NCBI GenBank assembly: GCA_951812725.1
Contig: OX638330.1
Span: 2,914,001 to 2,978,000 of the forward strand
Direction: 5' to 3'
DNA length: 64,000 bases
DNA from: an uncultured Caldilineaceae bacterium
Lineage (GTDB): Bacteria; Chloroflexota; Anaerolineae; Caldilineales; Caldilineaceae
Position numbers and translations under genes: made by a program. Positions 35,127-44,217 of this stretch are shown one piece after another. The notes under the pieces were generated by a model. That model was not told the DNA's origin. It worked only from the letters and a program-made list of their open reading frames with translations, and did no database searches. The first letter of the stretch is position 1. Each line of letters starts with the position of its first letter.

Positions 35127-36395
35127 TCAGTCGACGAGGGCCTGATAGGCAGCTAATTGAAACTCGCGCTCGATCGGGTAGTAGTCGGAGGGGATAAACT
35201 GCGTCATGAACAGGCCCACCATTTCTTCCGCCGGGTCAATCCAGAATCGAGTCGTGGCCAGGCCGCCCCAACCGTAGGTACCAACACTGCCTGGGGCGCT
35301 GGAAGCCGGCGGATCGACCAGGGCGCTCATTCCCAGCCCAAAACCATGTCCAGCGCGGGCGTCCGGTCCGAATGCGATTGGAATCAGATCGGTGGGTAGA
35401 TGGTTAGCGCGCATCAGCTCAACCGTCTTGCGTCCGAGCAAACGGTATCCGTCAAGAATGCCATCGTTCAGCAGCATCTGGGTGAAACGCAAGTAGTCGC
35501 CAAGAGTTGAGACGAGTCCGCCGCCGCCGGAGAGGAAAACAGGCGGCTTGGTATAGCGACTGTTATGTGGAGCATCATACAACTCGATTGGCGGCTGGAC
35601 TGACTTCTTTGGGTTTTCACCATGGCCTGGTCTCGTATTCGCTCTGTTGGCAAGGTCGCTGCCGAAGTTGAAGCCCCCGGGTGGACAGTAGCAGGCGGCG
35701 AAACGATCAAGCGAATCGGCGTGAACGTGGAACGCTGTATCATTCATTGCCAGCGGTTTGAATATCTCCTGCTGGAAGAAAACATCGAGCGTCTTTCCGG
35801 AGAGCACTTCGACCACGCGACCAAGTACATCGGTTGCAAGACTGTAGAGCCAGCGTGTGCCTGGGTGATAGAGTAGAGGCAGAGCTGCCAGCTTCGGGAC
35901 AAAGGTCTCAAGAGTTGAGCGTTCGCGGTTGCCAACGTTCTGGCGATACAGTTTTTCGACAGGAGAATCCTCGCCCCAGCCATAGCTCAACCCGGCGGTG
36001 TGCATGAAGAGGTCTTTGACCGTAGGGGGGCGATCGGGCGGCACGAGGTTTTCGAGGTCGCCGGTGCAGACTTGTACGTCCTCAAACTCTGGCAGATATG
36101 TTGCCAGCGGGTCATCCAGGAGGAAATGGCCATCTTCGAACAACATGAGGGCGGCCACAGCAGTGATCGGCTTGGTCATGGAGTAAACGCGGAAGATGGT
36201 ATCTTCGGTCATGGGCTGACCGGTCTCGAGGTCCCGCTGGCCAATAGCGCTGTTATAGGCGACTTCGCCTTTGCGATAGATTAGACCCAGGGCCCCGGCC
36301 AGGTGACCGCCTTCCACGTAGCGCTCCAGCAGCCTGTCGACGCGGGAGAGACGCTGAACCGAGAGCCCGGCTCGTTGCGGTTGCACGGTTGTCAT
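35127..36395 (-). CDS. family VIII serine hydrolase, paralogue 3
   Basis: This is the third 422-aa tandem serine hydrolase, with YSMTKPITAVAAL (SxxK), YSLATDVLGRVVEV and YGWGGLATTRFW. The start at 36395 was chosen because AGGAATT lies just before it and because it makes all three copies the same length. A longer frame to 36608 would add 71 low-quality residues. It lies 85 bp downstream of an MFS carrier gene on the same strand. Confidence 0.88.
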   Translation of the reverse strand: MTTVQPQRAGLSVQRLSRVDRLLERYVEGGHLAGALGLIYRKGEVAYNSAIGQRDLETGQPMTEDTIFRVYSMTKPITAVAALMLFEDGHFLLDDPLATYLPEFEDVQVCTGDLENLVPPDRPPTVKDLFMHTAGLSYGWGEDSPVEKLYRQNVGNRERSTLETFVPKLAALPLLYHPGTRWLYSLATDVLGRVVEVLSGKTLDVFFQQEIFKPLAMNDTAFHVHADSLDRFAACYCPPGGFNFGSDLANRANTRPGHGENPKKSVQPPIELYDAPHNSRYTKPPVFLSGGGGLVSTLGDYLRFTQMLLNDGILDGYRLLGRKTVELMRANHLPTDLIPIAFGPDARAGHGFGLGMSALVDPPASSAPGSVGTYGWGGLATTRFWIDPAEEMVGLFMTQFIPSDYYPIEREFQLAAYQALVD

Positions 36396-36480
36396 TTGAA
36401 TTCCTAATCTCCGGTTAAGAACTGAATGAGCGAGCGTATCGGCGCCGGCTCTGATGGAAACAGCGGCGCGCCGCGGTGAA

Positions 36481-37701
36481 TCAATCTGCGGCCGCGGCGG
36501 CGCCTGACAGTTCAGTGCGTTCATGAATTGGCAGGTGGACGAGCGCGGCAAAGACGCCCAGTGCAATGCCGGCAATCCAGACGGGCGTGTATGTGCCGGT
36601 GGTATCATAGAAGCGTCCTCCCAGCCATACCCCTAAGAATGCTCCGATTTGATGGCTGAAGAAGACGATTCCATAGAGCGTAGACAGATAGCGCGTTCCA
36701 AAGATTTTTGCGACGATTCCGCTGGTGAGCGGTACGGTGGCCAGCCAGAGTAAGCCGATCGATCCACCGAAGATCAGGGCGGATGTACGGGTGACGGGCG
36801 CCAGCAGAAAGAGCAGGATAACCAGCGCCCGGCCCAGATAGATAATGCTCAACATGTATTTGCGGGAGAACCTATCACCGAGCCAGCCAAAGGTGACCGA
36901 ACCAAGAATGTTGAAGGCGCCGATCAGGGCCAATGCGCCAGCGGCAACAAAGTCGGGCAGTCCATTGTCGCCCAGAAAAGCGGGAAGATGCGTGCCTATA
37001 AAGGCGACATGAAACCCGCACACGAAAAAACCGGTAGTCAGAAGCAGATAGCCCCGATGGCGCGCGGCCCTTTCTAGCACGGCACGAAAGGGCTCGTCCA
37101 GGTGCGGCTGTTGCACACCATGCACCTGTGTACCCGGCCGAGAGGGCAGACCGAATGCCATCAGCGCCACCACTGCGGCGACTGCGGCCAGGGCGTAGAG
37201 TGCGCCCTGCCAGCCCAGATTGGATACGAGGAGTTGAGCAAGCGGGGGGACCACGAACATACCGGCAGAGCTCATTGCCGTGATGATGCCGAAGACACGG
37301 CTGCGCTGATCCTCCGAGACCAACTGCGCGACCGCCCCCAATACGATGACGAAGTGGGTGGCGCTCAAGGCGATTCCCACGAGGAGGCCGAGTGACAACA
37401 TCAGCCCAAGTGTCGTTTTCACAAGGGCAACCATAACGAGGCCAGCCGCGTAGAAAATTGCACCTGCGATCATTACTCGCCGCGGCCCAAAGCGGTCTGA
37501 GAGGAGGCCTATCAGGGGCAGGCCAAAAACAATATTGTTGATGGCGATAGCAATGCTCAGGTTTTCGCGGCCGGTTCCAAGCGTTTCTGTAATGGGCGCA
37601 AGAAACAGGCCGAAACTGGACCGGATGCCCGAGCTGAGCATCACAGCCAGCGAAGCGGAAATAATGGCGGCGGCGACAAGTCTGCGGTTGCTGGTCACCA
37701 A
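36481..37701 (-). CDS. MFS transporter (monocarboxylate-porter-like)
   Basis: This 406-aa protein has about 12 membrane segments with GLLSDRFGPRRVMIAGAIFYAAG in loop 2-3 and FGWLGDRFSRKYML in the second half. An N-terminal part (SSGIRSSFGLFLAPITETLGTGRE) resembles oxalate/formate- and monocarboxylate-type MFS carriers. The start codon is TTG at 37701 (or GTG at 37698) and has no strong ribosome-binding site, so the exact start is uncertain. It is the first gene of a run with three esterase-like hydrolases, an oxidoreductase and an isomerase, suggesting uptake of an ester or sugar acid. Confidence 0.85.
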   Translation of the reverse strand: MVTSNRRLVAAAIISASLAVMLSSGIRSSFGLFLAPITETLGTGRENLSIAIAINNIVFGLPLIGLLSDRFGPRRVMIAGAIFYAAGLVMVALVKTTLGLMLSLGLLVGIALSATHFVIVLGAVAQLVSEDQRSRVFGIITAMSSAGMFVVPPLAQLLVSNLGWQGALYALAAVAAVVALMAFGLPSRPGTQVHGVQQPHLDEPFRAVLERAARHRGYLLLTTGFFVCGFHVAFIGTHLPAFLGDNGLPDFVAAGALALIGAFNILGSVTFGWLGDRFSRKYMLSIIYLGRALVILLFLLAPVTRTSALIFGGSIGLLWLATVPLTSGIVAKIFGTRYLSTLYGIVFFSHQIGAFLGVWLGGRFYDTTGTYTPVWIAGIALGVFAALVHLPIHERTELSGAAAAAD

Positions 37702-37831
37702 ACACCGTCCGGTTTTATTGGGATGAAAGTTCGGGAATCAGCAAGGACATGCATGGGACTCTCCTGAAATTGCCAGCTTTTCTGTCTTCGCGGGTTCCGT
37801 CGTGTCCACGCGGGGTTGAATGTCACAGCCT

Positions 37832-38710
37832 CTACTGGGGCCGGTTTTCTGGACGGCGGGCGACAGAGATATAGACGACGGCGGCGGTGATGGCGAAACC
37901 GAACCACTGGAGCGCGTAACTGAAGTGATTGCCTTCATCAAGAGTTACATCCTGCTCCAGGCGAAGGGGCAGGCCTGACGAGTAGGATTGCCCTTGGGAG
38001 CGGCGCGAGTTCAGGGCGTTGTCGTTTGCTGGCCCCAACTGCAAGACAACAGGCATCAGTTGATAGGGCAGCGTTTGACCGATGGCTTCAATGTCGAGAC
38101 GGTACCAGCCGGTAACGGTATCCTGCGGAATCTCGGACACGGTTCCGTCCGGCCGGCGGCGCGTCGGTTGCAGGATACCCGTTTGGGGCCCGCTTCCATG
38201 CTCGTCTAAATTGCGCCAGGTGGACGGATTGGCTTCGGCCACGGGAATCCAACCCCGATTTACCAGCACCGCCATTTCAGACCCGGAGATGCGGAGCGGC
38301 GTTACAAGATGGAAGCCGGGCTGGCCCTGGTGGTTTTGATTTCGGATCGCGACCTGACGGGCGTAATCAAACTCGCCATTCGCCAGTGCATGACGGTCTC
38401 GGATGTCTCCGTGGGGCAAGGGCGCGCCCGTCAGTTCCAAGGGGGGCGCGGCGAGGGCGACGCTGCGCTGTTGATTGAACGCCCTTCTTTGTTCCAGGCG
38501 GTCCAGTTGCCAGAAACCGAGCGCGGCCATAATGGACATGGCCAGCAGCAAAATGAGTGTCTTCCACCACCAGCGGCGGCTGAACAGGAGCGCCAGTGTC
38601 GACCCGACCTCCCTGGCTGAAAGGGCTCTTCGGTTCTCGTTCTTGGCGGGTTGTTGAAATTTCTGGTGGATGCGGCGTTGCTCCAACCTTGTCTGGGGCG
38701 AACCGGCCAT
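37832..38710 (-). CDS. SURF1 family cytochrome oxidase assembly protein
   Basis: This 292-aa protein has the SURF1 layout: an N-terminal membrane segment (WWWKTLILLLAMSIMAALGFWQLDRLEQR), a periplasmic domain with HLVTPLRISGSEMAVLVNRGWIP, and a second membrane segment near the C-terminus (FSYALQWFGFAITAAVVYISV). SURF1 helps insert heme a into subunit I. The ATG at 38710 shares one base with the stop of the upstream gene (TGATG), a sign of coupling; a longer frame to 38857 is not needed. It is the last gene of the cta operon. Confidence 0.9.
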   Translation of the reverse strand: MAGSPQTRLEQRRIHQKFQQPAKNENRRALSAREVGSTLALLFSRRWWWKTLILLLAMSIMAALGFWQLDRLEQRRAFNQQRSVALAAPPLELTGAPLPHGDIRDRHALANGEFDYARQVAIRNQNHQGQPGFHLVTPLRISGSEMAVLVNRGWIPVAEANPSTWRNLDEHGSGPQTGILQPTRRRPDGTVSEIPQDTVTGWYRLDIEAIGQTLPYQLMPVVLQLGPANDNALNSRRSQGQSYSSGLPLRLEQDVTLDEGNHFSYALQWFGFAITAAVVYISVARRPENRPQ

Positions 38711-39384
38711 CAGGAGCGGCCTCCGGCCGGCGCGGGGTCTTGTTTCTTGGTGTGAGCAGGCTCGTTGCGCGCGGCGGCCGGCTGGGTAAACCAATATAGC
38801 AGGGCCGCGCCTATCAAGAGCAAGACCGACAAGAGACCGCCGAGAACTGCACGCCATGGGAAGGCTTTGGGCAGTATTTCATCTTCAAAGCCCACAACCT
38901 GAGCGGGGTCGCAGGCTAAGGCCGAGGCGCCGCTCTGCTGGTTCCCGCTGACTTCTCCTGTTTCACAGCCGGGTGGGGCAATTCGCACTTGCACGGACCA
39001 GTTTCCCTGTTTGCCCGGTTCAAAGGAGGCCTCGTAAAAGAGCTTATTGAGGGCGTCATCGTGTGTTGCCTGGGCGCTATAGGTCGAACCGCTCTCGAGA
39101 TGTGTCAGCTCGACGATCACGTAGGCATCCAGGACAGGGCCGCCTGCAAGACCGGTGGTGTCACCTTCGACGTTTTCGGTCAGAGCGATTGTCACGTGGT
39201 ATTCGCCGACCAAGGGGGGCTCGGGGTCTGACCAGACGTATACACGGTAGGGGCCGGCCGGAACGTTGTTCAGATGCTGGTTGCCTACACCACCGTGAGC
39301 CTGCAGCGGCGCCGGCAACAGCGCGATTGTAAGCAGGAGCAGCAGATTTAATATCGTGAAAAGTATTACTTGGGACTTGCGCAT
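38710..39384 (-). CDS. cta-operon periplasmic protein with possible N-terminal His copper site
   Basis: This 224-aa protein has a strong signal peptide (MRKSQ, then a hydrophobic run ending LLPAPLQA). A beta-sandwich follows: PAGPYRVYVWSDPEPPLVGEYHVTIAL and DAYVIVELTHLESG. A C-terminal membrane anchor (WRAVLGGLLSVLLLIGAALLYWF) precedes a short tail. If cleaved after LQA, the mature protein starts with His (HGGVGNQH), as in copper-binding His-brace proteins such as CopC. Its place between ctaG and surf1 fits copper delivery to the oxidase. FixH/YtkA-like relatives are the alternative. Copper binding is inference. The start at 39384 was chosen for the signal peptide; the frame extends to 39846. 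Confidence 0.65.
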   Translation of the reverse strand: MRKSQVILFTILNLLLLLTIALLPAPLQAHGGVGNQHLNNVPAGPYRVYVWSDPEPPLVGEYHVTIALTENVEGDTTGLAGGPVLDAYVIVELTHLESGSTYSAQATHDDALNKLFYEASFEPGKQGNWSVQVRIAPPGCETGEVSGNQQSGASALACDPAQVVGFEDEILPKAFPWRAVLGGLLSVLLLIGAALLYWFTQPAAARNEPAHTKKQDPAPAGGRS

Positions 39385-39470
39385 TTCTAATTCCTGGAAT
39401 CGCAGGCTTCTGTCCTGCGATCGAGATCTGCAGAAAGTAACCGCTGCGGTGCGAGGTAGGTTACCGGGCG

Positions 39471-40406
39471 CTAGCCACAGGCAACGGCTGTCGGACCGGC
39501 GCGGTTGGCCGGCTGCGCCATCCCCAATACAGGAGGATGCGGCTTCCTTACGCGGGCCTTGTGCTCGGCGGTCACCAGCAGACGGGCCAGCAGGGCCAGC
39601 GCGGCGATGACGTACATCATGCTTCCGGGTATCCACATGATGAGTCCGCCCCAGACCTGATCGTCCATGACACTGAGTCCGTAAAGACGGGGCACGGACT
39701 GGTAATATGGATAGATCGGCGTTTCGGCGAAGGAGAGAGTCACGCCCAGCAGCAGGTTTGGCGGAATCATGGCCAGCACATACCCGACCCGCATCCATTG
39801 GGCCGGTTTTGGGTGGATGCGCGGGGCAGCGCCGGTTACATGCCACCAGAAAAGCATGGCCGCGCCGACGAAGGTGAAGTGCTCCAGCCCATGCACGGAT
39901 GGGAAGCGCAAGGCGAGGCTGTAGGCGTTGCCGTCATGCCAAGCGAAGAATATCAGCACGTAGAGAGCCCAGGCGCTGGCCGGCGAGGTTGCCTTGCGCA
40001 CGGCCTGGCTGATAATGTTCTGACCTGCCAACCAGGCAGTCAGGCGGCGAAAGGCGGCGGCGACAGCTATGCGCTGGTTGGTGGGCAGGACCCATATGAA
40101 GGTCGGGAACGGGTTTGCCAGGAGCAGGAGCGGCGGCGCGGCCATCATGAGCAGCAGGTGCTGGACCATGTGGATGGAGAAAAGCTGTCCGCTCAGGACG
40201 TCTATCGGAGAGAGGAGCGCAAGCGCAAGAATCAGGAGGCCTCCCGTGTAGGAGGCGAGACGCCAGCGGTTGGCAAACCGACCATCGCTGCGGCGCCGCA
40301 GCCTAAGCCAACCGAAAAAGTGGAGCGCTCCCAGCAGTATTAGCGGCACCAGGACCTCCGGTCGGAGATCCCAGGAAAGCAGGAGCGCTCTTGTTAGCGG
40401 ATTCAT
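39471..40406 (-). CDS. ctaG: cytochrome c oxidase assembly factor CtaG (caa3 type)
   Basis: This 311-aa membrane protein of the Caa3_CtaG family has about seven segments and the family residues HMVQHLLLMMAAPPLLLLANP, FFAWHDG and HGLEHFTFVGAAMLFWWHV. The conserved His residues are thought to bind copper destined for CuB. It is co-directional with and 52 bp downstream of ctaE. It is unrelated in sequence to the CtaG/Cox11 copper chaperone of proteobacteria. Confidence 0.9.
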   Translation of the reverse strand: MNPLTRALLLSWDLRPEVLVPLILLGALHFFGWLRLRRRSDGRFANRWRLASYTGGLLILALALLSPIDVLSGQLFSIHMVQHLLLMMAAPPLLLLANPFPTFIWVLPTNQRIAVAAAFRRLTAWLAGQNIISQAVRKATSPASAWALYVLIFFAWHDGNAYSLALRFPSVHGLEHFTFVGAAMLFWWHVTGAAPRIHPKPAQWMRVGYVLAMIPPNLLLGVTLSFAETPIYPYYQSVPRLYGLSVMDDQVWGGLIMWIPGSMMYVIAALALLARLLVTAEHKARVRKPHPPVLGMAQPANRAGPTAVACG

Positions 40407-40458
40407 CTGCGACTGCGATGGACCATTCTATGCAAATGTCGCGGCGGCATGCCCTCTT

Positions 40459-41133
40459 CTAGTGAGGTATGTCGATTGTTGTACCAATCAGGTAGATGGC
40501 GGGATAGAAGAAGATCCACACCAGGTCTACATAGTGCCAGTAGATGGCGCAGGCTTCAACGCCCCAGTGTCTTTCGGCAGAGAAGTGGCCTTTGCGCCCC
40601 AGCCACCAGACGTTGAGAATCAGGATAACGCCGGAGAGGACGTGCAGTGCGTGCATGCCGGTCATGCCGAAAACGACGGCGCCGAATACGCCGTCAGTGG
40701 GTTTGAGATGCCCTTTGACCAGACTGGGGAACATTCCCCACTCCCAGACGACGACGCCGATGAGGAACGCAGTGCCAAGGAAGGCGGTTAAGAGAAGACT
40801 GATTTGGAAGTCGGTGCGTTTGCCGTTGGCGATCGAGACTTCGGCGCGGTTCATGAAATAGCTGCTCAGCAGCAGAACGGCGGTGACTACCAGGCCGGCG
40901 AACTGGTCCAACTCCGGGCGGACGATTTCGCCGTGGGGGCCGCGCCAGAGATAGAAGCGGGTGACCAACAGGCCGAGGAAGAGGAAGGCTTCCGAGGCGA
41001 AAAACAGCCACATTCCCAGCCGGTTACGGCGCGTGTTTTCCAGGTAGGTTGGGAGATCTGTTTCGCCAGAGTCGTGATTGTCAACTGCGGCGTGGTCGGG
41101 CTCGTGCCCATGTTCAACTGCGGTAACAGTCAT
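40459..41133 (-). CDS. ctaE: cytochrome c oxidase subunit III
   Basis: This 224-aa subunit III has five to six membrane segments and the family motifs RRNRLGMWLFFASEAFLFLGLL, MTGMHALHVLSGVILI and the C-terminal WHYVDLVWIFFYPAIYL. It stabilises the oxidase core. A hydrophilic His-rich N-terminus (EHGHEPDHAAVDNHD) is visible. Its ATG shares one base with the ctaF stop (TGATG). Confidence 0.95.
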   Translation of the reverse strand: MTVTAVEHGHEPDHAAVDNHDSGETDLPTYLENTRRNRLGMWLFFASEAFLFLGLLVTRFYLWRGPHGEIVRPELDQFAGLVVTAVLLLSSYFMNRAEVSIANGKRTDFQISLLLTAFLGTAFLIGVVVWEWGMFPSLVKGHLKPTDGVFGAVVFGMTGMHALHVLSGVILILNVWWLGRKGHFSAERHWGVEACAIYWHYVDLVWIFFYPAIYLIGTTIDIPH

Positions 41134-41354
41134 CAGTGATCACCCTCCGACCAGACGCTGCGAATGTGCATGAAATAGTTGACGACAAGAATGGCCTTCA
41201 ATAGGGCAAGTATCATCAAGACAGCGAAGGAGTCGAATGGAGGCGTGATTGCGGCGTAATATTCCACCAGGGTCAGAATTGCCAGTGTGACGCCGACGAT
41301 GATTCCTTCGCGGTATATGGCTGTTTTGCGTTTAGTGTGACTTTGTTCACTCAT
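41133..41354 (-). CDS. ctaF: cytochrome c oxidase subunit IV (CtaF)
   Basis: This 73-aa protein with two membrane segments (IIVGVTLAILTLVEYYAAI and FAVLMILALLKAILVVNYFMHI) matches the prokaryotic COX4 pattern. AAGAGAG lies before the ATG. It sits between ctaD and ctaE as in most caa3/aa3 operons. Confidence 0.88.
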   Translation of the reverse strand: MSEQSHTKRKTAIYREGIIVGVTLAILTLVEYYAAITPPFDSFAVLMILALLKAILVVNYFMHIRSVWSEGDH

Positions 41355-41418
41355 TTGAACTCTCTTCTCGATGCTGAATCGCCAAGGTATGCCCTATGCA
41401 GATTTGATTTCCTTGCGG

Positions 41419-43302
41419 CTAGTCGTCGCCCGGCGAGGCGGTTGTCACGTAGCCGGAGTCAGCGAGGCCGTAGTCGTAGGGTTCGCCTACGACGTGCAGA
41501 GGCGCCGGGAAGCTGTGTTCCGGAATTGGCGAAGGAATCTGCCACTCGGGCGAGCGGGAGCGCCAAGGGTTGTCGCCGGCTGCTACGCCCACTTCTGCGT
41601 TCTGGAAGAAGTTCCACAGCATCAGCATTACGCCGAAAGCGATGGCGAAGCCGGCAATGGTAACAGCCAGTTGCCAGTTCTCGATCTGACCCTGGCCCAG
41701 GGTTGGGTCATAGTCGGCGATGCGACGGCGCATGCCCATCACGCCCACGCCCATCTGTCCCAATGTCTGCACCCAGAAAGCGGGTGTCATTATATAGAAG
41801 TGGATCTTGCCGAGCGTTTCGTTGTACATGCGCCCGGTGACTTTGGGGAACCAGTAGTAGAGGGCGGCGAAGAACGGGAAGACAAAGCCGCCGAACATGG
41901 TGGCGTGAAAATGGCCGACCACAAAGTAGGAGTCGTGCAACGGGAGGTCGGTGGGCACGGTTGCCAGAATTGGTCCGGTCAGACCGCCGATCAGGAAGAC
42001 ACTGATGGCTCCGAGGACGAAGAGCATCGGCGTATCGAAATGGATTTTCCCGCCCCACATGGTTCCGAGCCAGCTGAAGAATTTGACACCGGTTGGAATC
42101 GCTACAAGCAAAGTCGCATACATGAAGGGTATGCGAAGAATGTCGTTGTAGCCGGACACGAACATGTGGTGGCCCCAGACGATAAAGCCGACAATGGCAA
42201 TCGCCATACTGGAGAGGGCGATCCACTTGTATCCGAACAGTGGCTTGCGGGAGAAGACCGGCAGCAGTTCACTGACGATGCCCAGACCCGGCAGGACGAA
42301 GATATAGACGGCCGGGTGACTGTAGAACCAGAACAGGTGCTGGAAGAGGACTGGGTCGCCGCCGCCGACCATGGGGCTGACTTCGCCCAAAATGCCGCGA
42401 GGGTCAAAGAAGCCCATTCCCAGGGCCCGCTGGACGGAAACCATAAGGAAGCTTGTGCCGATGAGCTGGGTGGCGGTGAGCTGAATCAGGCTGGTGGCAA
42501 AGACCGCCCAACAAAAGATTGGCATGCGGAAGAGGCTCATGCCGGCCGGCCGCATGCGCAGGAGCGTTACCAGCAGGTTGAGGGAGCCGACGATGGAAGA
42601 AAGGCCGATGGCAAAGACGCCCAGGAAAAAGAGTTGGTAGCCGATAGGGCCGCGTGCGCTAAGCGGGGGATAGGCGGTCCAGCCGGCATCCCATCCGCCT
42701 ATGAAGATGCTCACCAACAACAAAACACTACCCGGCACGTTGAACCAAAATCCGAGCGCGTTGAGGCGGGGGAAGGCCATATCCTCGGCGCCGATCATTA
42801 GCGGGACCAGGTAGTTGGCCATGCCGCCAACGCCGAGGAGGATCGCGAAGATCATGATCATCCCGTGCATGCCGATGAAACTGTTGTATAGATCGAGGCC
42901 GAGGAACTGCAGGCCGCTGCGCGCCAACTCGGTGCGGAAGATCATGGCGACGGTGCCGCCTACCATCAGGAGCAGGATGCCCCAGACGGTATATTGCACA
43001 CCGATGACTTTGTGGTTGTAGTCAACACTGAAATAGCGGGTCCAGGCCGGCTTGTCCACTGGCGGGCCATGGTGGATAGGCGTGGCCACGCCTTTAGTCC
43101 ACTTCAGCCAGTCATCCAGCGCGCCGACGGCGAGGAGGAAGCCGATGATACTGCAGACGGAGCCGACAGTCCAGGCTGGTTCGGCGGCCCAGGCTTCCCA
43201 GCCCAGCAGTATGCGCACGCCGCAGGTCAACAACATGCCGGTGACCATGCCCAGAACCTGGCCAAAGAGGCCGCGTGCGAGTCCTAGAGTGAAAAGCGTC
43301 AT
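41419..43302 (-). CDS. ctaD: cytochrome c oxidase subunit I (A2-type)
   Basis: This 627-aa heme-copper oxidase core reduces oxygen to water and pumps protons. The low-spin heme His lies in FIGMHGMIMIF. The CuB His and the cross-linking Tyr region is FWFYSHPAVYIFVLP, the double His is VWGHHMF, and HDSYFVVGHFHATMFGG holds heme ligands. YSHPA instead of the A1-type HPE indicates the A2 class, which uses a Tyr-Ser pair in place of the D-channel Glu. About 90 residues precede the usual start of helix 1 (VDYNHKVIGVQYT), including two extra hydrophobic segments. AGGAGATTC lies before the ATG at 43302. Confidence 0.97.
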   Translation of the reverse strand: MTLFTLGLARGLFGQVLGMVTGMLLTCGVRILLGWEAWAAEPAWTVGSVCSIIGFLLAVGALDDWLKWTKGVATPIHHGPPVDKPAWTRYFSVDYNHKVIGVQYTVWGILLLMVGGTVAMIFRTELARSGLQFLGLDLYNSFIGMHGMIMIFAILLGVGGMANYLVPLMIGAEDMAFPRLNALGFWFNVPGSVLLLVSIFIGGWDAGWTAYPPLSARGPIGYQLFFLGVFAIGLSSIVGSLNLLVTLLRMRPAGMSLFRMPIFCWAVFATSLIQLTATQLIGTSFLMVSVQRALGMGFFDPRGILGEVSPMVGGGDPVLFQHLFWFYSHPAVYIFVLPGLGIVSELLPVFSRKPLFGYKWIALSSMAIAIVGFIVWGHHMFVSGYNDILRIPFMYATLLVAIPTGVKFFSWLGTMWGGKIHFDTPMLFVLGAISVFLIGGLTGPILATVPTDLPLHDSYFVVGHFHATMFGGFVFPFFAALYYWFPKVTGRMYNETLGKIHFYIMTPAFWVQTLGQMGVGVMGMRRRIADYDPTLGQGQIENWQLAVTIAGFAIAFGVMLMLWNFFQNAEVGVAAGDNPWRSRSPEWQIPSPIPEHSFPAPLHVVGEPYDYGLADSGYVTTASPGDD

Positions 43303-43387
43303 AGAGAATCTCCTGCCAAGAAAATCAGGCCTGACAAGTGCAAACAAGCGGGAAAAGCATTACCGAGACTCTTCTCCTGGAGGCAGC

Positions 43388-44107
43388 TCACTGCTGGAGT
43401 TGAGCAAGTTGCTCGGATTGCCAGAGCTTGAATTCTTCGGCGGATACAACCCGCACGGTGGCCAGCATACCGCTGTGGTTTGTACCGCAAAGCTCGGCGC
43501 AGCGCAGCACATATTCCCCTATTACATTAGGGGTGAAGCGCACGTTTGTGATCTTACCGGGAACGGTATCCTGCTTGACCCGAAACTCCGGCACCCAGAA
43601 GTTATGCAAGACATCATCCGAGGTGAGGTCCACGCGCACTGGCGTGTCAACAGGCAGGACCAGCTCAGGCGTGACGGCGCCGGATTCGGGATAGGTGAAG
43701 AGCCAACTCCATTGCCGTCCTTCTGCGACGACAACGTATTCGTTGGGGTTCGGCCTGGTCAGGTCGATCAACATGGTGGTGGCGTACCAGGCGAAATAGA
43801 CGACGACGAAGCAGGGCACGACTGTCCATACGATTTCGAGGGTTCCATTGCCGTGAATGTGCTCGCCGTCTCCTTCATCGCCGCGGGCGCGGAAGACAAT
43901 CAGGGCATAACACATAAAGACGGCAACGAGGGCGAAGAGAAATGCGATCAGCCAGATGTGTTGGTCGAACATTTCGTCGATAGGACCGGCCTCGACGACT
44001 GCCGCTGCTGGTTTGAGAAGGACGCTGTCCAGTATCCAGTAAACGAGCACGGTACTGATCACTATCAACACGGATGCAATGACAAAGTGTCGACGGTTGT
44101 TCGCCAT
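43388..44107 (-). CDS. ctaC: cytochrome c oxidase subunit II
   Basis: This 239-aa subunit II has two N-terminal membrane segments and a periplasmic cupredoxin domain. The CuA site comprises the His of VLHNFWVPEF and CAELCGTNHSGM (Cys, Cys, His and Met ligands). There is no fused cytochrome c domain, so electrons must come from a separate carrier. The start at 44107 has GAGGAAAT upstream; a frame from TTG at 44236 is not supported. It is the first gene of the operon, about 105 nt behind a near-consensus promoter. Confidence 0.96.
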   Translation of the reverse strand: MANNRRHFVIASVLIVISTVLVYWILDSVLLKPAAAVVEAGPIDEMFDQHIWLIAFLFALVAVFMCYALIVFRARGDEGDGEHIHGNGTLEIVWTVVPCFVVVYFAWYATTMLIDLTRPNPNEYVVVAEGRQWSWLFTYPESGAVTPELVLPVDTPVRVDLTSDDVLHNFWVPEFRVKQDTVPGKITNVRFTPNVIGEYVLRCAELCGTNHSGMLATVRVVSAEEFKLWQSEQLAQLQQ

Positions 44108-44217
44108 ACAGATTTCCTCAAGAGTCCTCTGACTGAATCTTCCCACTGACAGACCTGCGAACGCGGTAGGCACAGGCGGGGCAGGCCAAGCGAGAGTGGG
44201 TGTGTCACCCGAACGAC

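Noticed and set aside
36396-36608. N-terminal extension of the third serine hydrolase
   Set aside because: The other two copies start at the equivalent of 36395 and the extension is low-quality sequence.
41371-42801. 476-codon open frame opposite ctaD
   Set aside because: It is antisense to a certain cytochrome oxidase gene, His/Glu-rich low-quality composition, and has no start signal.
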